Source: JACKCP01 sp051744925 (GTDB taxonomy: Bacteria; Desulfobacterota; Desulfobacteria; Desulfobacterales; JACKCP01). From it: a DNA stretch of 28,629 bases. Shown here in pieces: positions 7,472-15,518 of this stretch. The notes under the pieces are model-generated. The model did no database searches and was not told the DNA's origin. It saw nothing but the letters and a program-made list of their open reading frames with translations. The stretch's first letter is position 1; the number at the start of each line of letters is the position of its first letter. Location of the stretch: NCBI GenBank assembly GCA_051744925.1, contig JBNJDM010000023.1:1-28629 (forward strand). Reading direction: 5' to 3'. Made by a program: the position numbers and the translations under genes.

Positions 7472-8395
7472 ATGTCTGAAAATGAAAAACTGAAAAAAAG
7501 ACTTGCTGAAAACGCAAAAGACAGAATTTTTTCCTTTGTTATGGACGAAGGCAATTTCAGAGGAGCTGTAATCCATTCAACAAGACTTGTTAAAGACTTA
7601 AAAATAAAACATGGCCTGGGTATTATGGAAACCCTTATTCTGGGACATGCCTGCACAGGTACAGCTCTTATGTCGACAAATCTCAAAGGCAGAAGCAGGC
7701 TTAAGTTTCATATAGAATGTTCAGGCCCTGTTAAAGGGCTTGTTTGCGAAGGAAATCCATACGGAGATGTAAAAGGCTATCTTTTTAAAAATCCTATACC
7801 GATGGAAAAAACTCCTGAAAACTTAAACACATCCCCTTATTTTAATGCAGGTTTTCTTACTGTAACTTATCACAGCGATGAAACAAACAAACCTTATTCA
7901 GGACAGGTAATGCTTGAACATGGTGAAATTGCAAAAGAAATAGCAAACTATTATTTTACATCTGAACAGATTCCCTCAGCATGCAATCTCAGTGTATCTT
8001 TTGATCAAAACGGAGAAGTTGCTGGCGCAGGAGGAGTTTTAATACAGAAAATGCCCGGTGCTGAAGACGTAACCATTGAGAAAGCAGAAAAAGCTTTTCT
8101 CTCACTTCCTTCACTTGGTGAAGAGTTTGCAAAAGGATACAGCCCGGAAGATATTATTTACGGATATTTCAAAGAATTTAATCCAAAAATTATTGATAAT
8201 AAAAGAACAGCTTTCACATGCACATGTGAAAAAGAAAGAATACTTGCTTATATAAAAGGACTTGGTAAAGAGACTTTAAACGATATTCTTGAGCAGGAGA
8301 CTTTTCCGCTTGAAGTTACATGTCACTACTGCAGCAGAAAATTCTATTTTGAAAAAGATGTGATTGAAAAAGCTTATCAGGAATCAAAAAACTAA
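7472..8395 (+). CDS. hslO: Hsp33 redox-regulated molecular chaperone
   Basis: 307 aa, the full length of Hsp33. The C-terminal redox switch has the CxC pair (Cys250, Cys252 in FTCTCEKERI) and the CxxC pair (Cys284, Cys287 in VTCHYCSRKF), which hold zinc when reduced. Oxidation plus unfolding stress releases zinc, forms disulfides and turns on ATP-independent holdase activity in the cytoplasm. The N-terminal core carries typical family blocks (GNFRGAVIHSTRLV; SGQVMLEHGEIAKEIANYYFTSEQIPSA). The ATG follows AAGGGA by 5 nt. It lies 287 bp downstream of the redox-type sigma/anti-sigma pair, which is suggestive, but a palindromic repeat lies between them and co-transcription is unproven. A strong terminator follows. 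Confidence 0.97.
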   Translation: MSENEKLKKRLAENAKDRIFSFVMDEGNFRGAVIHSTRLVKDLKIKHGLGIMETLILGHACTGTALMSTNLKGRSRLKFHIECSGPVKGLVCEGNPYGDVKGYLFKNPIPMEKTPENLNTSPYFNAGFLTVTYHSDETNKPYSGQVMLEHGEIAKEIANYYFTSEQIPSACNLSVSFDQNGEVAGAGGVLIQKMPGAEDVTIEKAEKAFLSLPSLGEEFAKGYSPEDIIYGYFKEFNPKIIDNKRTAFTCTCEKERILAYIKGLGKETLNDILEQETFPLEVTCHYCSRKFYFEKDVIEKAYQESKN

Positions 8396-8417
8396 AATCT
8401 TAAATTTTTTAAAATAA

Positions 8418-8454
8418 ACAAAGCAGCCGGAATTTCACCGGCTGCTTTGTTTTT
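8418..8454. terminator. rho-independent terminator, probably bidirectional
   Basis: A perfect 13 bp GC-rich stem (ACAAAGCAGCCGG at 8418-8430 with CCGGCTGCTTTGT at 8438-8450) encloses a 7 nt loop and is followed by TTTT on the plus strand. On the minus strand the stem is followed by TTTATTTT. It lies 22 bp after hslO and 17 bp after the end of the convergent PHP gene, so it can serve both. Confidence 0.93.
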
Positions 8455-8467
8455 ATATTAATACAGC

Positions 8468-10768
8468 TTATTTTTCAGACATTTGAGGATTTTTTGTCTT
8501 GTTTATCCATACAGGATTTGAATAAGCTTTTTTACCTTTACTATCTTCAACTACAATTGCAACCCAGGTATCTTTGTCTGCATCTACTTCAAAAGTTACT
8601 CTCTGAACAAGAGGAGTATCATCAAAATTAAATTTTCTGATCTCTTTTCCTCCCTGAACAATTACAGCATTCTTTATTCCGTTTACAGATTTTAAAACAA
8701 ATTCGAGCTCTGATGATTCATTATCTGCAAGTTTTATTTCATCACCGAACATAAAGTTTTCCGGTACTATCATAGGACCGAAACTTGCGTAAGACTGACC
8801 ATTTTTAAGAGCATTTACAAATGAATCAACTCCCTGAGAATCTGGTGTGTATGCAAACATTCTTATTTCACCCGATTTTCTTGACCATACATCATGAACA
8901 TCTGTACCAGCACTTATATAGTATCTGTCTCCCTGATTCCAGTACGACATGGCAAGTTTCCATGCATCTTTATATTCTGCATCTGAATTAAGTTCAACCA
9001 GATCAAAACCTGCTTTGTAGTCACCGGTTATTGTCTCATTTACTATATTTTCATAATATCCGTAAGGAATCAGCGGATGATTCTGCTGAATAATTTTTGC
9101 ACCTTTTTTTCTTGCATATTGAAATATCTCCTGGACTGTAGCAGTCCCGGAATCAAGATCCCATGTTTCATCCTTTGCAAGGGGGTATACATTAAAATGA
9201 CCCCATGAAGGTGAAATTTCTACTGAAGGAATAATTTTAATCCCTGCTTCTTTTGCAAGTTCTGCAAAATACTTATTATTTACAATAGTATCGTGATCAC
9301 TGATAAACGCAAAATCTACGTCTGCAGCAAGCTGGGATCTTAAAAGATACACAGGCGGTGTTTTACCGTCAAGCTGATCAGAATGATGATGAAGATCACT
9401 CTGGCTCCACCCTTTTTCTGCAGAAAGAAGCTTGTCTATTACAATATTTTTTTCTGCGGTTTTACCTGCTTTTATATCAGCTTCAAGAACAACCGGCTCT
9501 GAAAAAAAGTTGGCGCCTGATTCAACTGCAAACTCATATTCTCCTGGTGCAAGAGTAATATCTGCTTTTCCTCTTTTATCAAGCATTGTGAAAAATGTCT
9601 TTTTCCCAAGAAATCTGATTAAAGGAGTCTGGCCTTTTTCTATGGAAATCCTTGCATCAGCCGGATTATTTTTCTTGTCTCTTATGTCAAGGCTTAATAT
9701 CCCCGGAGACTTGAGCTTTGAAAAATTTATATTAAGCTGATTTTTATTTTCTACTTTAATTTTTTTTTCTGCACCGGAAGAATACCCTGCTGCTGTTGCA
9801 TATACAAAATATTCACCTACAGGAAGATTCAGTTCAAATTCTCCGTTTTTACCGGCTGCCCATGTATAGGGTTTTCCGTCCTTTTTTACTACAATATAAG
9901 GATCAGCAACTTTTTCCCCGTTTAATGTCTCAACTTTGCCAAACACTGTACCTGATTTAAGGTTCTTTCTTTTAATTTCTGCATTTAATACAGGTGCAAG
10001 ATCTCCTTTTGGAGTAATCTGAAGAGAACCTGTATATTCTTTTTCTTCACCAGGCTTAAGATTGTTCTGAAGATACATATCTTTGCCGTGATAGTTTATA
10101 TAATCGAAATAAGGAGCGTGAAGAGCAAGCATCCAGTCTTCATCATAGGTAACAGACCAGTCGCTTAAAGCGTCTTCAGCTGAAGTTTTTTTAGTTTCAT
10201 AAATTCCCGGAGGGCCGAAGTGATATCCGCCTGTTGCCCATAGAGCATAACCTGAAAGAATATCTCCTGTAGGCTTGTCTCCGTTATTTTTTATTGTTGT
10301 AACAATATCTACTCTGTCGCTTCCTTTTTCCAGTGTATAAGTTGTTACAAGATCACATTTGCCCCAGTCTCTTTTGGTTTCTACAACACCTTTTTCTTCA
10401 GAATTTTCAACAATATTTATTTTCTGATATGTTGTAGGCCAGCTTGACCAGTTATTTGGAATAAAATCCACAAGTGTAATTCTGTCTACACCTGCTTTTC
10501 CGTTTTTAACAACCGCACCGTCAAGAATTCCGCCTTTTGCAACTCCCCATGGTGCAGGAGTGCCTGCTGCAATGGAAATAACTATTTTATCGTTTTTCAT
10601 TGTAATATCAGAATCTGTAAGAGCATCACCGCTTTGAACAGGAGTTGGACCCTTTTCAACAGATACGCCTGCAAAAGATGTTATTGGTAATACCAATACT
10701 AAAAGAAATAAGGAAATAATCCCTGTTTTAAAATAACTTGTAAACTTTCCCTGACCGGAAAAATTCAT
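8468..10768 (-). CDS. exported CehA/McbA-type PHP-domain metallohydrolase
   Basis: 766 aa. An N-terminal signal peptide (hydrophobic about residues 14-33, ending TSFAG) sends it out of the cytoplasm. A beta-rich region to about 260 is followed by a carboxypeptidase-regulatory-like fold (about 273-345, FGKVETLNGEKVADPYIVVK) and a second similar module (355-445). The catalytic PHP domain (about 455-670) shows the metal ligands expected for CehA/McbA proteins: SDLHHHSD (His460, His462), SDHD (Asp491-His492-Asp493), SVEIS (Glu517), His524, QQNHP (His564) and GTDVHD (Asp623, His625). The named relatives hydrolyse carbamate or phosphoester-type bonds; the substrate here is unknown. It starts with an ATG behind GGAGG. 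It is monocistronic between a shared terminator and a 466 bp leader region. Confidence 0.85.
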   Translation of the reverse strand: MNFSGQGKFTSYFKTGIISLFLLVLVLPITSFAGVSVEKGPTPVQSGDALTDSDITMKNDKIVISIAAGTPAPWGVAKGGILDGAVVKNGKAGVDRITLVDFIPNNWSSWPTTYQKINIVENSEEKGVVETKRDWGKCDLVTTYTLEKGSDRVDIVTTIKNNGDKPTGDILSGYALWATGGYHFGPPGIYETKKTSAEDALSDWSVTYDEDWMLALHAPYFDYINYHGKDMYLQNNLKPGEEKEYTGSLQITPKGDLAPVLNAEIKRKNLKSGTVFGKVETLNGEKVADPYIVVKKDGKPYTWAAGKNGEFELNLPVGEYFVYATAAGYSSGAEKKIKVENKNQLNINFSKLKSPGILSLDIRDKKNNPADARISIEKGQTPLIRFLGKKTFFTMLDKRGKADITLAPGEYEFAVESGANFFSEPVVLEADIKAGKTAEKNIVIDKLLSAEKGWSQSDLHHHSDQLDGKTPPVYLLRSQLAADVDFAFISDHDTIVNNKYFAELAKEAGIKIIPSVEISPSWGHFNVYPLAKDETWDLDSGTATVQEIFQYARKKGAKIIQQNHPLIPYGYYENIVNETITGDYKAGFDLVELNSDAEYKDAWKLAMSYWNQGDRYYISAGTDVHDVWSRKSGEIRMFAYTPDSQGVDSFVNALKNGQSYASFGPMIVPENFMFGDEIKLADNESSELEFVLKSVNGIKNAVIVQGGKEIRKFNFDDTPLVQRVTFEVDADKDTWVAIVVEDSKGKKAYSNPVWINKTKNPQMSEK

Positions 10769-10933
10769 AAAACCTCCAAAATTTTAATTAAACTAAAATA
10801 TCAGCCGCATTATGCTGAATACCGGAAATATATATATCCAGGCGGTACAGCATTATAAGGATTTAACCCTTTCTGACGAAAATCAGACAGCAAACTGAAA
10901 ACCATAAACAAAATAAAATTATAACATTACCAA

Positions 10934-10944
10934 TGGTACTACCA
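10934..10944. promoter_or_regulatory. TGGTA-C-TACCA palindrome, GntR-like operator candidate
   Basis: Perfect 11 bp palindrome TGGTACTACCA. It resembles the TGGT-N3-ACCA core bound by FadR-subfamily GntR regulators such as PdhR and LldR. It is about 165 bp upstream of the PHP hydrolase and 77 bp upstream of its candidate -10 box. No GntR gene is in the window, so the link is weak. Confidence 0.25.
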
Positions 10945-11203
10945 AATATCTTAAAGAAAATCAACTTTTTATTTTTTCCGGACAAAGAAAGGGTAGCAAA
11001 TACAAAAATATCTGCTTTAGCTGGTTCACAGCCATAGCTTTACAGCAATTCTAATCCTGAAAAGCTCCTACGGCTTTTTGAAAAAAGCTGAATAGAGTAA
11101 ATTCATGTCATTAGCTTAAGCAAAGCTATTTTTTAGAGCCTTAGCGATTTTGTAGGAATAAATTAACAAGAATTGAATAATTACCAGGAAGTAACAATGT
11201 TCT

Positions 11204-11224
11204 AAATCGGCAGAAAAGCCGTTT
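11204..11224 (-). terminator. weak hairpin downstream of the patatin gene
   Basis: CGGC (11208-11211) and GCCG (11218-11221) with flanking A/T pairs form a short stem 10-30 nt past the patatin stop. On the minus strand only ATTT follows, so the U tract is poor. It may be a weak or rho-assisted terminator. Confidence 0.3.
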
Positions 11225-11234
11225 AAATCAGAAC

Positions 11235-12308
11235 CTAAATTTTTTTTACTAGATTTTTTATATTACCTGATTCAACAGCATCAAGAAACTCTTTACCAAG
11301 AACCAGACTTTTATCTTTTGCCTCTGTCCACATGGAAATTCTTTTTTCATCCTGACCTGAAAGCCTGTTAAAATCTTTTCTGTCAGGAATACGTTTTTCA
11401 GGAAGAGAAGAAACAAATTCTTCGGAAGGAGATAAAAGAAGAACATCTTTTAGATCTTTGCTTTTTGCCCTTCTGCCTGAAAACTTTTTATCAAACCATC
11501 CCGGAATAAGTTCTTTATAAAAATGAGTATATAAAACAATCTTACTTTTATTTTTTCCGTTAAAATTAAACACGGGGTGATAATCGATCATCCCGCCGTC
11601 CCTGTAAACGCCGTCAGGAGCTCCGTCAATTCCTGTAACACCTTCCATTACAAGAGGAATTGAACCCGAAGCAAGCAAAGCTTTTTTAAAATTTTTATTA
11701 TTTAAAAAGACTCTGTTAATGGGAAATCCGTTGACAGAGGCAAACGGAGGAATATCTCTTTTATCCATAAAAAATGTTCTTTCAAAATAACGGCCAAGGT
11801 ATTCTCTTTTTATAAAATTCAAAAAAGCTGCTTTAAAAAGTGCCGCGGACTGAACAAAAGAATTTTCATTACCTGTCTGCCTTCTGCATCTGACCGCAGA
11901 AAACGAAATTCTGTAAAAAGGATGATTTAAAACCTCATTAATCTTATCCGGGGCAAGAAATTCATCAAGGATATCCTGTGCAGTTTCAGAAACATTCTCT
12001 TTTGTGATTTTTTCACCGTATCTTTGGGCAATATACTTATCAGCAAGTATGTCAAATGCTTTAGAATTGTTATTCTGGCATGCAGCTGCAAACTTCCAGG
12101 CTCCTATGGAAGTTCCGAAAAAATAGACAGGCGTTGTTCTTTTATTAAGCCAGCTTCCGAAAACAGACTTATCAAGCCCGTAAAGAGCAAGCCACTTGGC
12201 AGCGCCTGAAGCTGAAACACAGACTTCTATATCATCAGGAGAAAGTCCGTTTTCTGTAATTTTTTTATAAGCATTTTCTCCGGCAAGGAATAAAAGATTT
12301 TGACCCAT
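11235..12308 (-). CDS. patatin-like phospholipase family protein
   Basis: 357 aa from the ATG at 12308. The patatin catalytic dyad is visible: the nucleophile elbow GTSIG (Ser67) in VYFFGTSIGAWKFAA and the Asp of DGG (Asp237) in VYRDGGMIDYHP. A usual patatin block, LLASGSIPLVMEGV, precedes the DGG. The family hydrolyses acyl chains from lipids. There is no signal peptide or membrane helix, so the protein is probably cytoplasmic or peripheral. The open frame extends upstream to a TTG at 12338, inside the preceding gene, but the ATG one nucleotide after that gene's stop, with AAGGAG in its last codons, is the better start. It forms a two-gene operon with the hotdog thioesterase, which suggests a shared role in acyl-chain handling. 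The substrate is unknown. Confidence 0.85.
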   Translation of the reverse strand: MGQNLLFLAGENAYKKITENGLSPDDIEVCVSASGAAKWLALYGLDKSVFGSWLNKRTTPVYFFGTSIGAWKFAAACQNNNSKAFDILADKYIAQRYGEKITKENVSETAQDILDEFLAPDKINEVLNHPFYRISFSAVRCRRQTGNENSFVQSAALFKAAFLNFIKREYLGRYFERTFFMDKRDIPPFASVNGFPINRVFLNNKNFKKALLASGSIPLVMEGVTGIDGAPDGVYRDGGMIDYHPVFNFNGKNKSKIVLYTHFYKELIPGWFDKKFSGRRAKSKDLKDVLLLSPSEEFVSSLPEKRIPDRKDFNRLSGQDEKRISMWTEAKDKSLVLGKEFLDAVESGNIKNLVKKI

Positions 12309-12309
12309 T

Positions 12310-12792
12310 TTATTCAAATACTCCTTCCATTTCTTCAAGAAGGTCGGGCGGTACTATATTCATTTTTTTAAATTTTTCAGGAGAAAATAAAACAAACTTA
12401 CCCTTGGATCTTGCGCATACTTCATTATCTTTATTTAATATTTCAGCTTCAAGTAATGCTTTTCTTGAACTGAGTTCTTCTTTAATACCGGCAACGGAAG
12501 AAACCTGCTCTTCAATATAAACAGGCTTTAAAAACTCTATTTCCATGGATTGGGTCAATATAAATTTTTTAAAAAAATGTATGGCTGCCCAGGACATTGT
12601 TTCATCAAGAATTGTTGCAAGTACTCCTCCGTGTGCAAGACTTGCCCAGCCGCGCAAATGAGAGGGTATAACTATATTCGATTTTACATTATTACCATCG
12701 GAGTAAAATGTCATCTGAAGACCATGCTTATTTTCCGGTCCACAGGCAAAACACTCCATATCAGTATTTTTCAGTTTTTTCCACTCAGACAT
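12310..12792 (-). CDS. hotdog-fold thioesterase, PaaI-like
   Basis: 160 aa from the ATG at 12792, which has GGAG 6 nt upstream. The open frame extends to a GTG at 12822, but that start lacks a good site. The 4HBT/PaaI signature is LRGWASLAHGGVLATILDETMSW, with the HGG turn and the acidic residue of the following helix. An N-terminal CFACGPENKHGLQM motif is common in this subgroup and may bind metal. Such proteins cleave acyl-CoA thioesters in the cytoplasm; the natural substrate is not evident. One nucleotide separates it from the patatin-like gene, so they are probably co-translated. Confidence 0.85.
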   Translation of the reverse strand: MSEWKKLKNTDMECFACGPENKHGLQMTFYSDGNNVKSNIVIPSHLRGWASLAHGGVLATILDETMSWAAIHFFKKFILTQSMEIEFLKPVYIEEQVSSVAGIKEELSSRKALLEAEILNKDNEVCARSKGKFVLFSPEKFKKMNIVPPDLLEEMEGVFE

Positions 12793-12905
12793 AAAAACTC
12801 CGCAAAAAAACGGGCGCAACACCTTATAAAGGCAGCCGCCCTTTGAAACTATTCACGACATATATTACAAAAATCATCAAGTTTATTTTGCTTTAGCATT
12901 TTTTA

Positions 12906-13508
12906 TTAAAACTTGATTTTATAACCGAAAAGAAGATTATGATCCTCTTCATCCCAATCATAGCCGTCTTTTTCAAAATCTGCTCTTAAATATCTGTATT
13001 CAACTATTACTGCTGCATTCCCCATTACATGAAAATTCATATTTGCCCTTACATCAAAAAACGTTTCACCGTCATCCCAGGTTAGAGGCTCCGGAGAACC
13101 TGAAATTTCACCTCCGAATGAAACAGGAATATTTAAAGGATTTATTTTATCGGATAAATCGTGTTCTATTCCAAAAAGAAAACAAACCGAAGCAAGCTGA
13201 CTGTCAAAATTATCATTTTTTTCTGCATCTGCATACACTCCCTTAAATCCGATTTTATACCTTGACCCCGGTAAGAAATCATCACTTTTTACGGCTGCAT
13301 CAATACTCATAATTTTATAGTCATCAGACTTATATGTTCCCTCAACTCCTGCAACCATTGATCCGTAATCCATTTTGTCAAGATATGCTATTCTTGCGTC
13401 AACAGTTGAATTATTAGCGTAAAGAAAGGTTTCAATATTCATTGCATAAACATTGGAAGCAATAAAGATTGAACTAAAAACTACAATTGCTGAAATAATC
13501 TGTTTCAT
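12906..13508 (-). CDS. YfaZ-family outer membrane protein
   Basis: 200 aa from the ATG at 13508, which follows AGGAG by 7 nt; the frame is open further upstream but without a site. A signal peptide covers residues 1-22 (MKQIISAIVVFSS to NVYA). The mature protein has alternating amphipathic strands and ends in an aromatic residue (LLFGYKIKF), as outer-membrane barrels do for BAM recognition. The block VSFGGEISGSPEPLTWDDG followed by YRYLRADFE matches YfaZ-like proteins. A small outer-membrane beta barrel is likely; its physiological role is unknown. It stands alone, with no clear terminator in the 83 bp before the upstream end of the thioesterase gene. Confidence 0.75.
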   Translation of the reverse strand: MKQIISAIVVFSSIFIASNVYAMNIETFLYANNSTVDARIAYLDKMDYGSMVAGVEGTYKSDDYKIMSIDAAVKSDDFLPGSRYKIGFKGVYADAEKNDNFDSQLASVCFLFGIEHDLSDKINPLNIPVSFGGEISGSPEPLTWDDGETFFDVRANMNFHVMGNAAVIVEYRYLRADFEKDGYDWDEEDHNLLFGYKIKF

Positions 13509-13650
13509 TTTTTTCTCCTGATTATTTTCTAAAAATTTTAACGTAATAATAAAGCGCTTTATCAAAACCCGTAATAATCAGCAACAACTTTGTTTTTTTT
13601 CTTCCTGTTAAGCTGATAAAAACCCGGGCATTAAATACAGCCTTCAAAAT

Positions 13651-13687
13651 ACTCACAGATCACCATTTTCATTAATGATCTGTGAGT
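13651..13687 (-). terminator. hairpin terminator after the universal stress protein gene
   Basis: ACTCACAGATCA (13651-13662) and TGATCTGTGAGT (13676-13687) form a perfect 12 bp stem with a 13 nt loop. On the minus strand ATTTTG follows, a short U tract. It lies 62 bp beyond the stop of the stress-protein gene and before the YfaZ start. Confidence 0.6.
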
Positions 13688-13748
13688 GTACATTTCTTAT
13701 GAAATAATAAGAGCTTATTCTACCCTGAAACCGTATCTTTAAAAATGA

Positions 13749-14249
13749 TCAATTCTGAAGGGGAACAAGAAAAACAGGAATTTTTGATTTTCTGAGCACA
13801 CCCCTTGAAACACTTCCCACAAGAAGTTCCTCAAGCCTGCCGTGACCGTGTGTAGCCATGACTATTGCATCATATCCGCCTTCTTCAGCTGTTTCAAGAA
13901 TCACTTTAACAGGGTGACCTACTTTTACCACAATATCTGATAAAGCAGCATCACATTCTCCTGACTCAGTCTCCATTTCTTTGCATGTTGAATCGAGCCT
14001 TTCCACAACATTTTTTTTGGCACTTTCAAATCTTTCCTGCTCCATTTCCTTCCATTTATCAAACCCGAAATAAAGCTCCATTTCAACACCGGTGCTTAAT
14101 GAAAGCTCTTCAAAAACATTTGGGATTACATGGATTGTAGTCATCGAAGCATTGTAGTGATATGCAAGACTTACAGAATACATCATTGCTTCCTTTGCTG
14201 CTTCGGAAAGGTCTGTGGCATAAAGAATTTTTTTTATTGGCCTGTACAT
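13749..14249 (-). CDS. universal stress protein (UspA family)
   Basis: 166 aa from the ATG at 14249, chosen because AAGGAGG lies 7 nt upstream; the frame is open to 14351 but would overlap the neighbouring cobalamin gene. The start MYRPIKKILYATDLSE is typical of the family. The nucleotide-binding motif ATHGHGRLEELLVGSVS fits G-2x-G-9x-G(S/T), except that the first Gly is Ala, so it is probably an ATP-binding Usp. It contains one Usp domain with an acidic insertion around residues 55-85. Usp proteins are cytoplasmic and tied to starvation, redox and energy stress. It lies 61 bp downstream of the adenosyltransferase gene on the same strand and could share its transcript, but no functional link is evident. 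Confidence 0.92.
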   Translation of the reverse strand: MYRPIKKILYATDLSEAAKEAMMYSVSLAYHYNASMTTIHVIPNVFEELSLSTGVEMELYFGFDKWKEMEQERFESAKKNVVERLDSTCKEMETESGECDAALSDIVVKVGHPVKVILETAEEGGYDAIVMATHGHGRLEELLVGSVSRGVLRKSKIPVFLVPLQN

Positions 14250-14310
14250 TATATTCCTCCTTATAAAATAAAAGTATAGCCTGATTTTAAAGCTCAATTC
14301 TGGATAAGTT

Positions 14311-14829
14311 TTAAAACTCAATACCTTTTCTCGCCTGTACATTTTTCTCAAAATAATGCCTGCGGTTTTCCATTACAGTTACAATATCAGCTGCTTCTAA
14401 AATCTGCAGACATTCACCCCTGCCTGTAAGTACCAGTTCTGTTTGATACGGTTTTGATTTTATAAGATCTAAAACCTTAACCTCTTCTATAAGACCGGAA
14501 TAGACAGCAAACACAATCTCATCAAGAACAGCCAGATCATAATTTAAAGAAAAGATCTCTTTGTATGCTTTTTCAAATCCCTCTGAGACCAAATTTTTCT
14601 GCTTTTGGAAATTATTTTGATTTAAAAATTCTTTGTTTCCAACCTGTTCAATTCTGATATTTTCTGAAGCTTTAGACAAAAAAGCCAATTCACTGAAATC
14701 GCCTTTTTTACAAAACTGACAAAAATAAACCCTGAATCCTGCACCAAGAGCTCTTACAGATTGGCCTATTGATGCAGTTGTCTTCCCTTTACCATCACCG
14801 GTGTACATGTGCACATAGCCTTGATTCAT
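14311..14829 (-). CDS. cobO: corrinoid adenosyltransferase (CobA/CobO/BtuR type)
   Basis: 172 aa, normal family length. It transfers the adenosyl group of ATP to cob(I)alamin or cob(I)yrinic acid a,c-diamide to make adenosylcobamide in the cytoplasm. The P-loop GDGKGKTT (residues 11-18) lies at the N-terminus after YVHMYT. The Walker B-like strand reads LAVLDEI, and the C-terminus ends in ARKGIEF, a typical ending for this family. The ATG has a GAGG about 11 nt upstream. No cobalamin riboswitch is recognisable in the leader. Other cobalamin genes are absent from the window, so it may serve salvage or biosynthesis encoded elsewhere. Confidence 0.94.
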   Translation of the reverse strand: MNQGYVHMYTGDGKGKTTASIGQSVRALGAGFRVYFCQFCKKGDFSELAFLSKASENIRIEQVGNKEFLNQNNFQKQKNLVSEGFEKAYKEIFSLNYDLAVLDEIVFAVYSGLIEEVKVLDLIKSKPYQTELVLTGRGECLQILEAADIVTVMENRRHYFEKNVQARKGIEF

Positions 14830-15142
14830 AAAACTTAATACCTCTATATAATACCCAGATCCTGTTTAAGGATGTTCTCTGAATATGGTTTTAATTTAAA
14901 AGCAGATTATTTTTTAAGTTTAAACTTAAATTAATCTATTTTCAAGCCTGCTGATCAGGCTTTTAACAAACATTACTAAAACAATTTAAGATAAGCTTAC
15001 GACCTGAGTTGTTAATTTTTTAAAATTTTTTATTTTTTATTTGTAACCAAAAAATTTATATACATAAAAAACAATAAACTCAGATTCAAGGTGTAATGAG
15101 ATGAGGTGTAAAAATCGGTTACCAGAATTCATGTTTCAAACT
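14830..15142. other. AT-rich intergenic region between cobO and the tRNA cassettes
   Basis: No gene is seen. It contains a hairpin, AAGCCTG (14944-14950) pairing with CAGGCTT (14956-14962), with little U tract in either direction. It also holds a minus-strand TATTAT near 14858-14863 that might be a -10 box for cobO without a recognisable -35. A 27-codon frame at 15101 runs across the tRNA terminator and is not credible. Confidence 0.45.
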
Positions 15143-15174
15143 AAAAAAGCCTTTAAAACTAATTCTAAAGGCTT
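15143..15174 (-). terminator. terminator of tRNA cassette A
   Basis: On the minus strand AAGCCTTTA pairs with TAAAGGCTT around a 10 nt loop and is followed by six T residues. It lies 11 bp past the 3' end of tRNA-Asp. Cassette B has a closely similar terminator. Confidence 0.85.
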
Positions 15175-15184
15175 ATTTGCTTAA

Positions 15185-15262
15185 TGGCGGGAGCGACGAG
15201 ACTTGAACTCGCGACCTCCGGCGTGACAGGCCGGCGTTCTGACCAAACTGAACTACGCCCCC
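15185..15262 (-). tRNA. tRNA-Asp (GTC), cassette A
   Basis: 78 nt cloverleaf with acceptor GGGGGCG/CGCTCCC, D arm GTTC, anticodon stem CCGGC with loop CTGTCAC (anticodon GTC), a T arm with TTCAAGT, discriminator G73 and encoded CCA. G73 is the Asp identity base. It is identical to the copy at 15619-15696. Confidence 0.97.
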
Positions 15263-15284
15263 GCGTATTTGTTTGTCAATCTGA

Positions 15285-15360
15285 TGGTGGGCGAAACAGG
15301 GCTCGAACCTGTGACCCCCGGCTTGTAAGGCCGATGCTCTCCCAACTGAGCTATTCGCCC
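15285..15360 (-). tRNA. tRNA-Val (TAC), cassette A
   Basis: 76 nt cloverleaf with acceptor GGGCGAA/TTCGCCC, anticodon loop CTTACAA (anticodon TAC), T loop TTCGAGC, discriminator A and encoded CCA. It precedes tRNA-Asp by 22 nt in the transcript. It is identical to the copy at 15720-15795. Confidence 0.97.
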
Positions 15361-15378
15361 TATCAAATCAACGGATAT

Positions 15379-15407
15379 TTTTTACTCTTCTTTAAATAAG
15401 ATGTCAA
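15379..15407 (-). promoter_or_regulatory. sigma-70 type promoter of tRNA cassette A
   Basis: On the minus strand TTGACA (15402-15407) is followed by a 17 nt spacer and TAAAAA (15379-15384), about 19 nt before tRNA-Val. The sequence from TTGACAT through TTAAAGAAG is conserved in cassette B, which supports function. Confidence 0.7.
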
Positions 15408-15518
15408 CAATTAATATTCAACAATCAGACAATTCATGAAACCTTTTTATGCTGGTTTATAAATAGATTTGAAATTCAGAAACTTATACTCAAACAGTAA
15501 AATCTATTTTTTATTATA

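Larger units (their letters stand above)
10769..11234. other. 466 bp intergenic region upstream of the PHP hydrolase
   Basis: No RNA gene or convincing ORF is visible. On the minus strand a perfect -10 box, TATAAT (10852-10857), lies 84 bp before the hydrolase start but has only a poor -35 partner. A GntR-like palindrome (10934-10944) is upstream of it. Around 11050-11160 are short imperfect self-complementary stretches with no clear fold. A weak hairpin near 11204-11224 may end the patatin operon. Confidence 0.5.

Noticed and set aside
7367..7576. Minus-strand ORF overlapping the repeat and the start of hslO
   Set aside because: It is made of the palindromic repeat plus antisense hslO, with no family resemblance.
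12309..12338. TTG start for the patatin gene inside the thioesterase gene
   Set aside because: The ATG at 12308 directly after the upstream stop is the simpler coupled start.
14250..14351. N-terminal extension of the universal stress protein
   Set aside because: It would overlap the cobO gene, lacks a binding site, and does not resemble the family; the ATG at 14249 has AAGGAGG.
14944..14962. Hairpin AAGCCTG-N5-CAGGCTT as a terminator
   Set aside because: It has only a short U run on the plus strand, where no gene ends, and none on the minus strand; kept only as a note.
14830..15142. Possible cobalamin riboswitch upstream of cobO
   Set aside because: No B12-box or recognisable conserved core was found.
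15101..15184. 27-codon ORF beginning ATGAGGTGT
   Set aside because: It runs through the tRNA terminator and into the tRNA 3' end; no supporting signal.
15184..15399. Plus-strand ORF of 71 codons over the tRNA genes
   Set aside because: It lies entirely antisense to tRNA-Asp and tRNA-Val of cassette A; such tRNA-derived frames are common misannotations.
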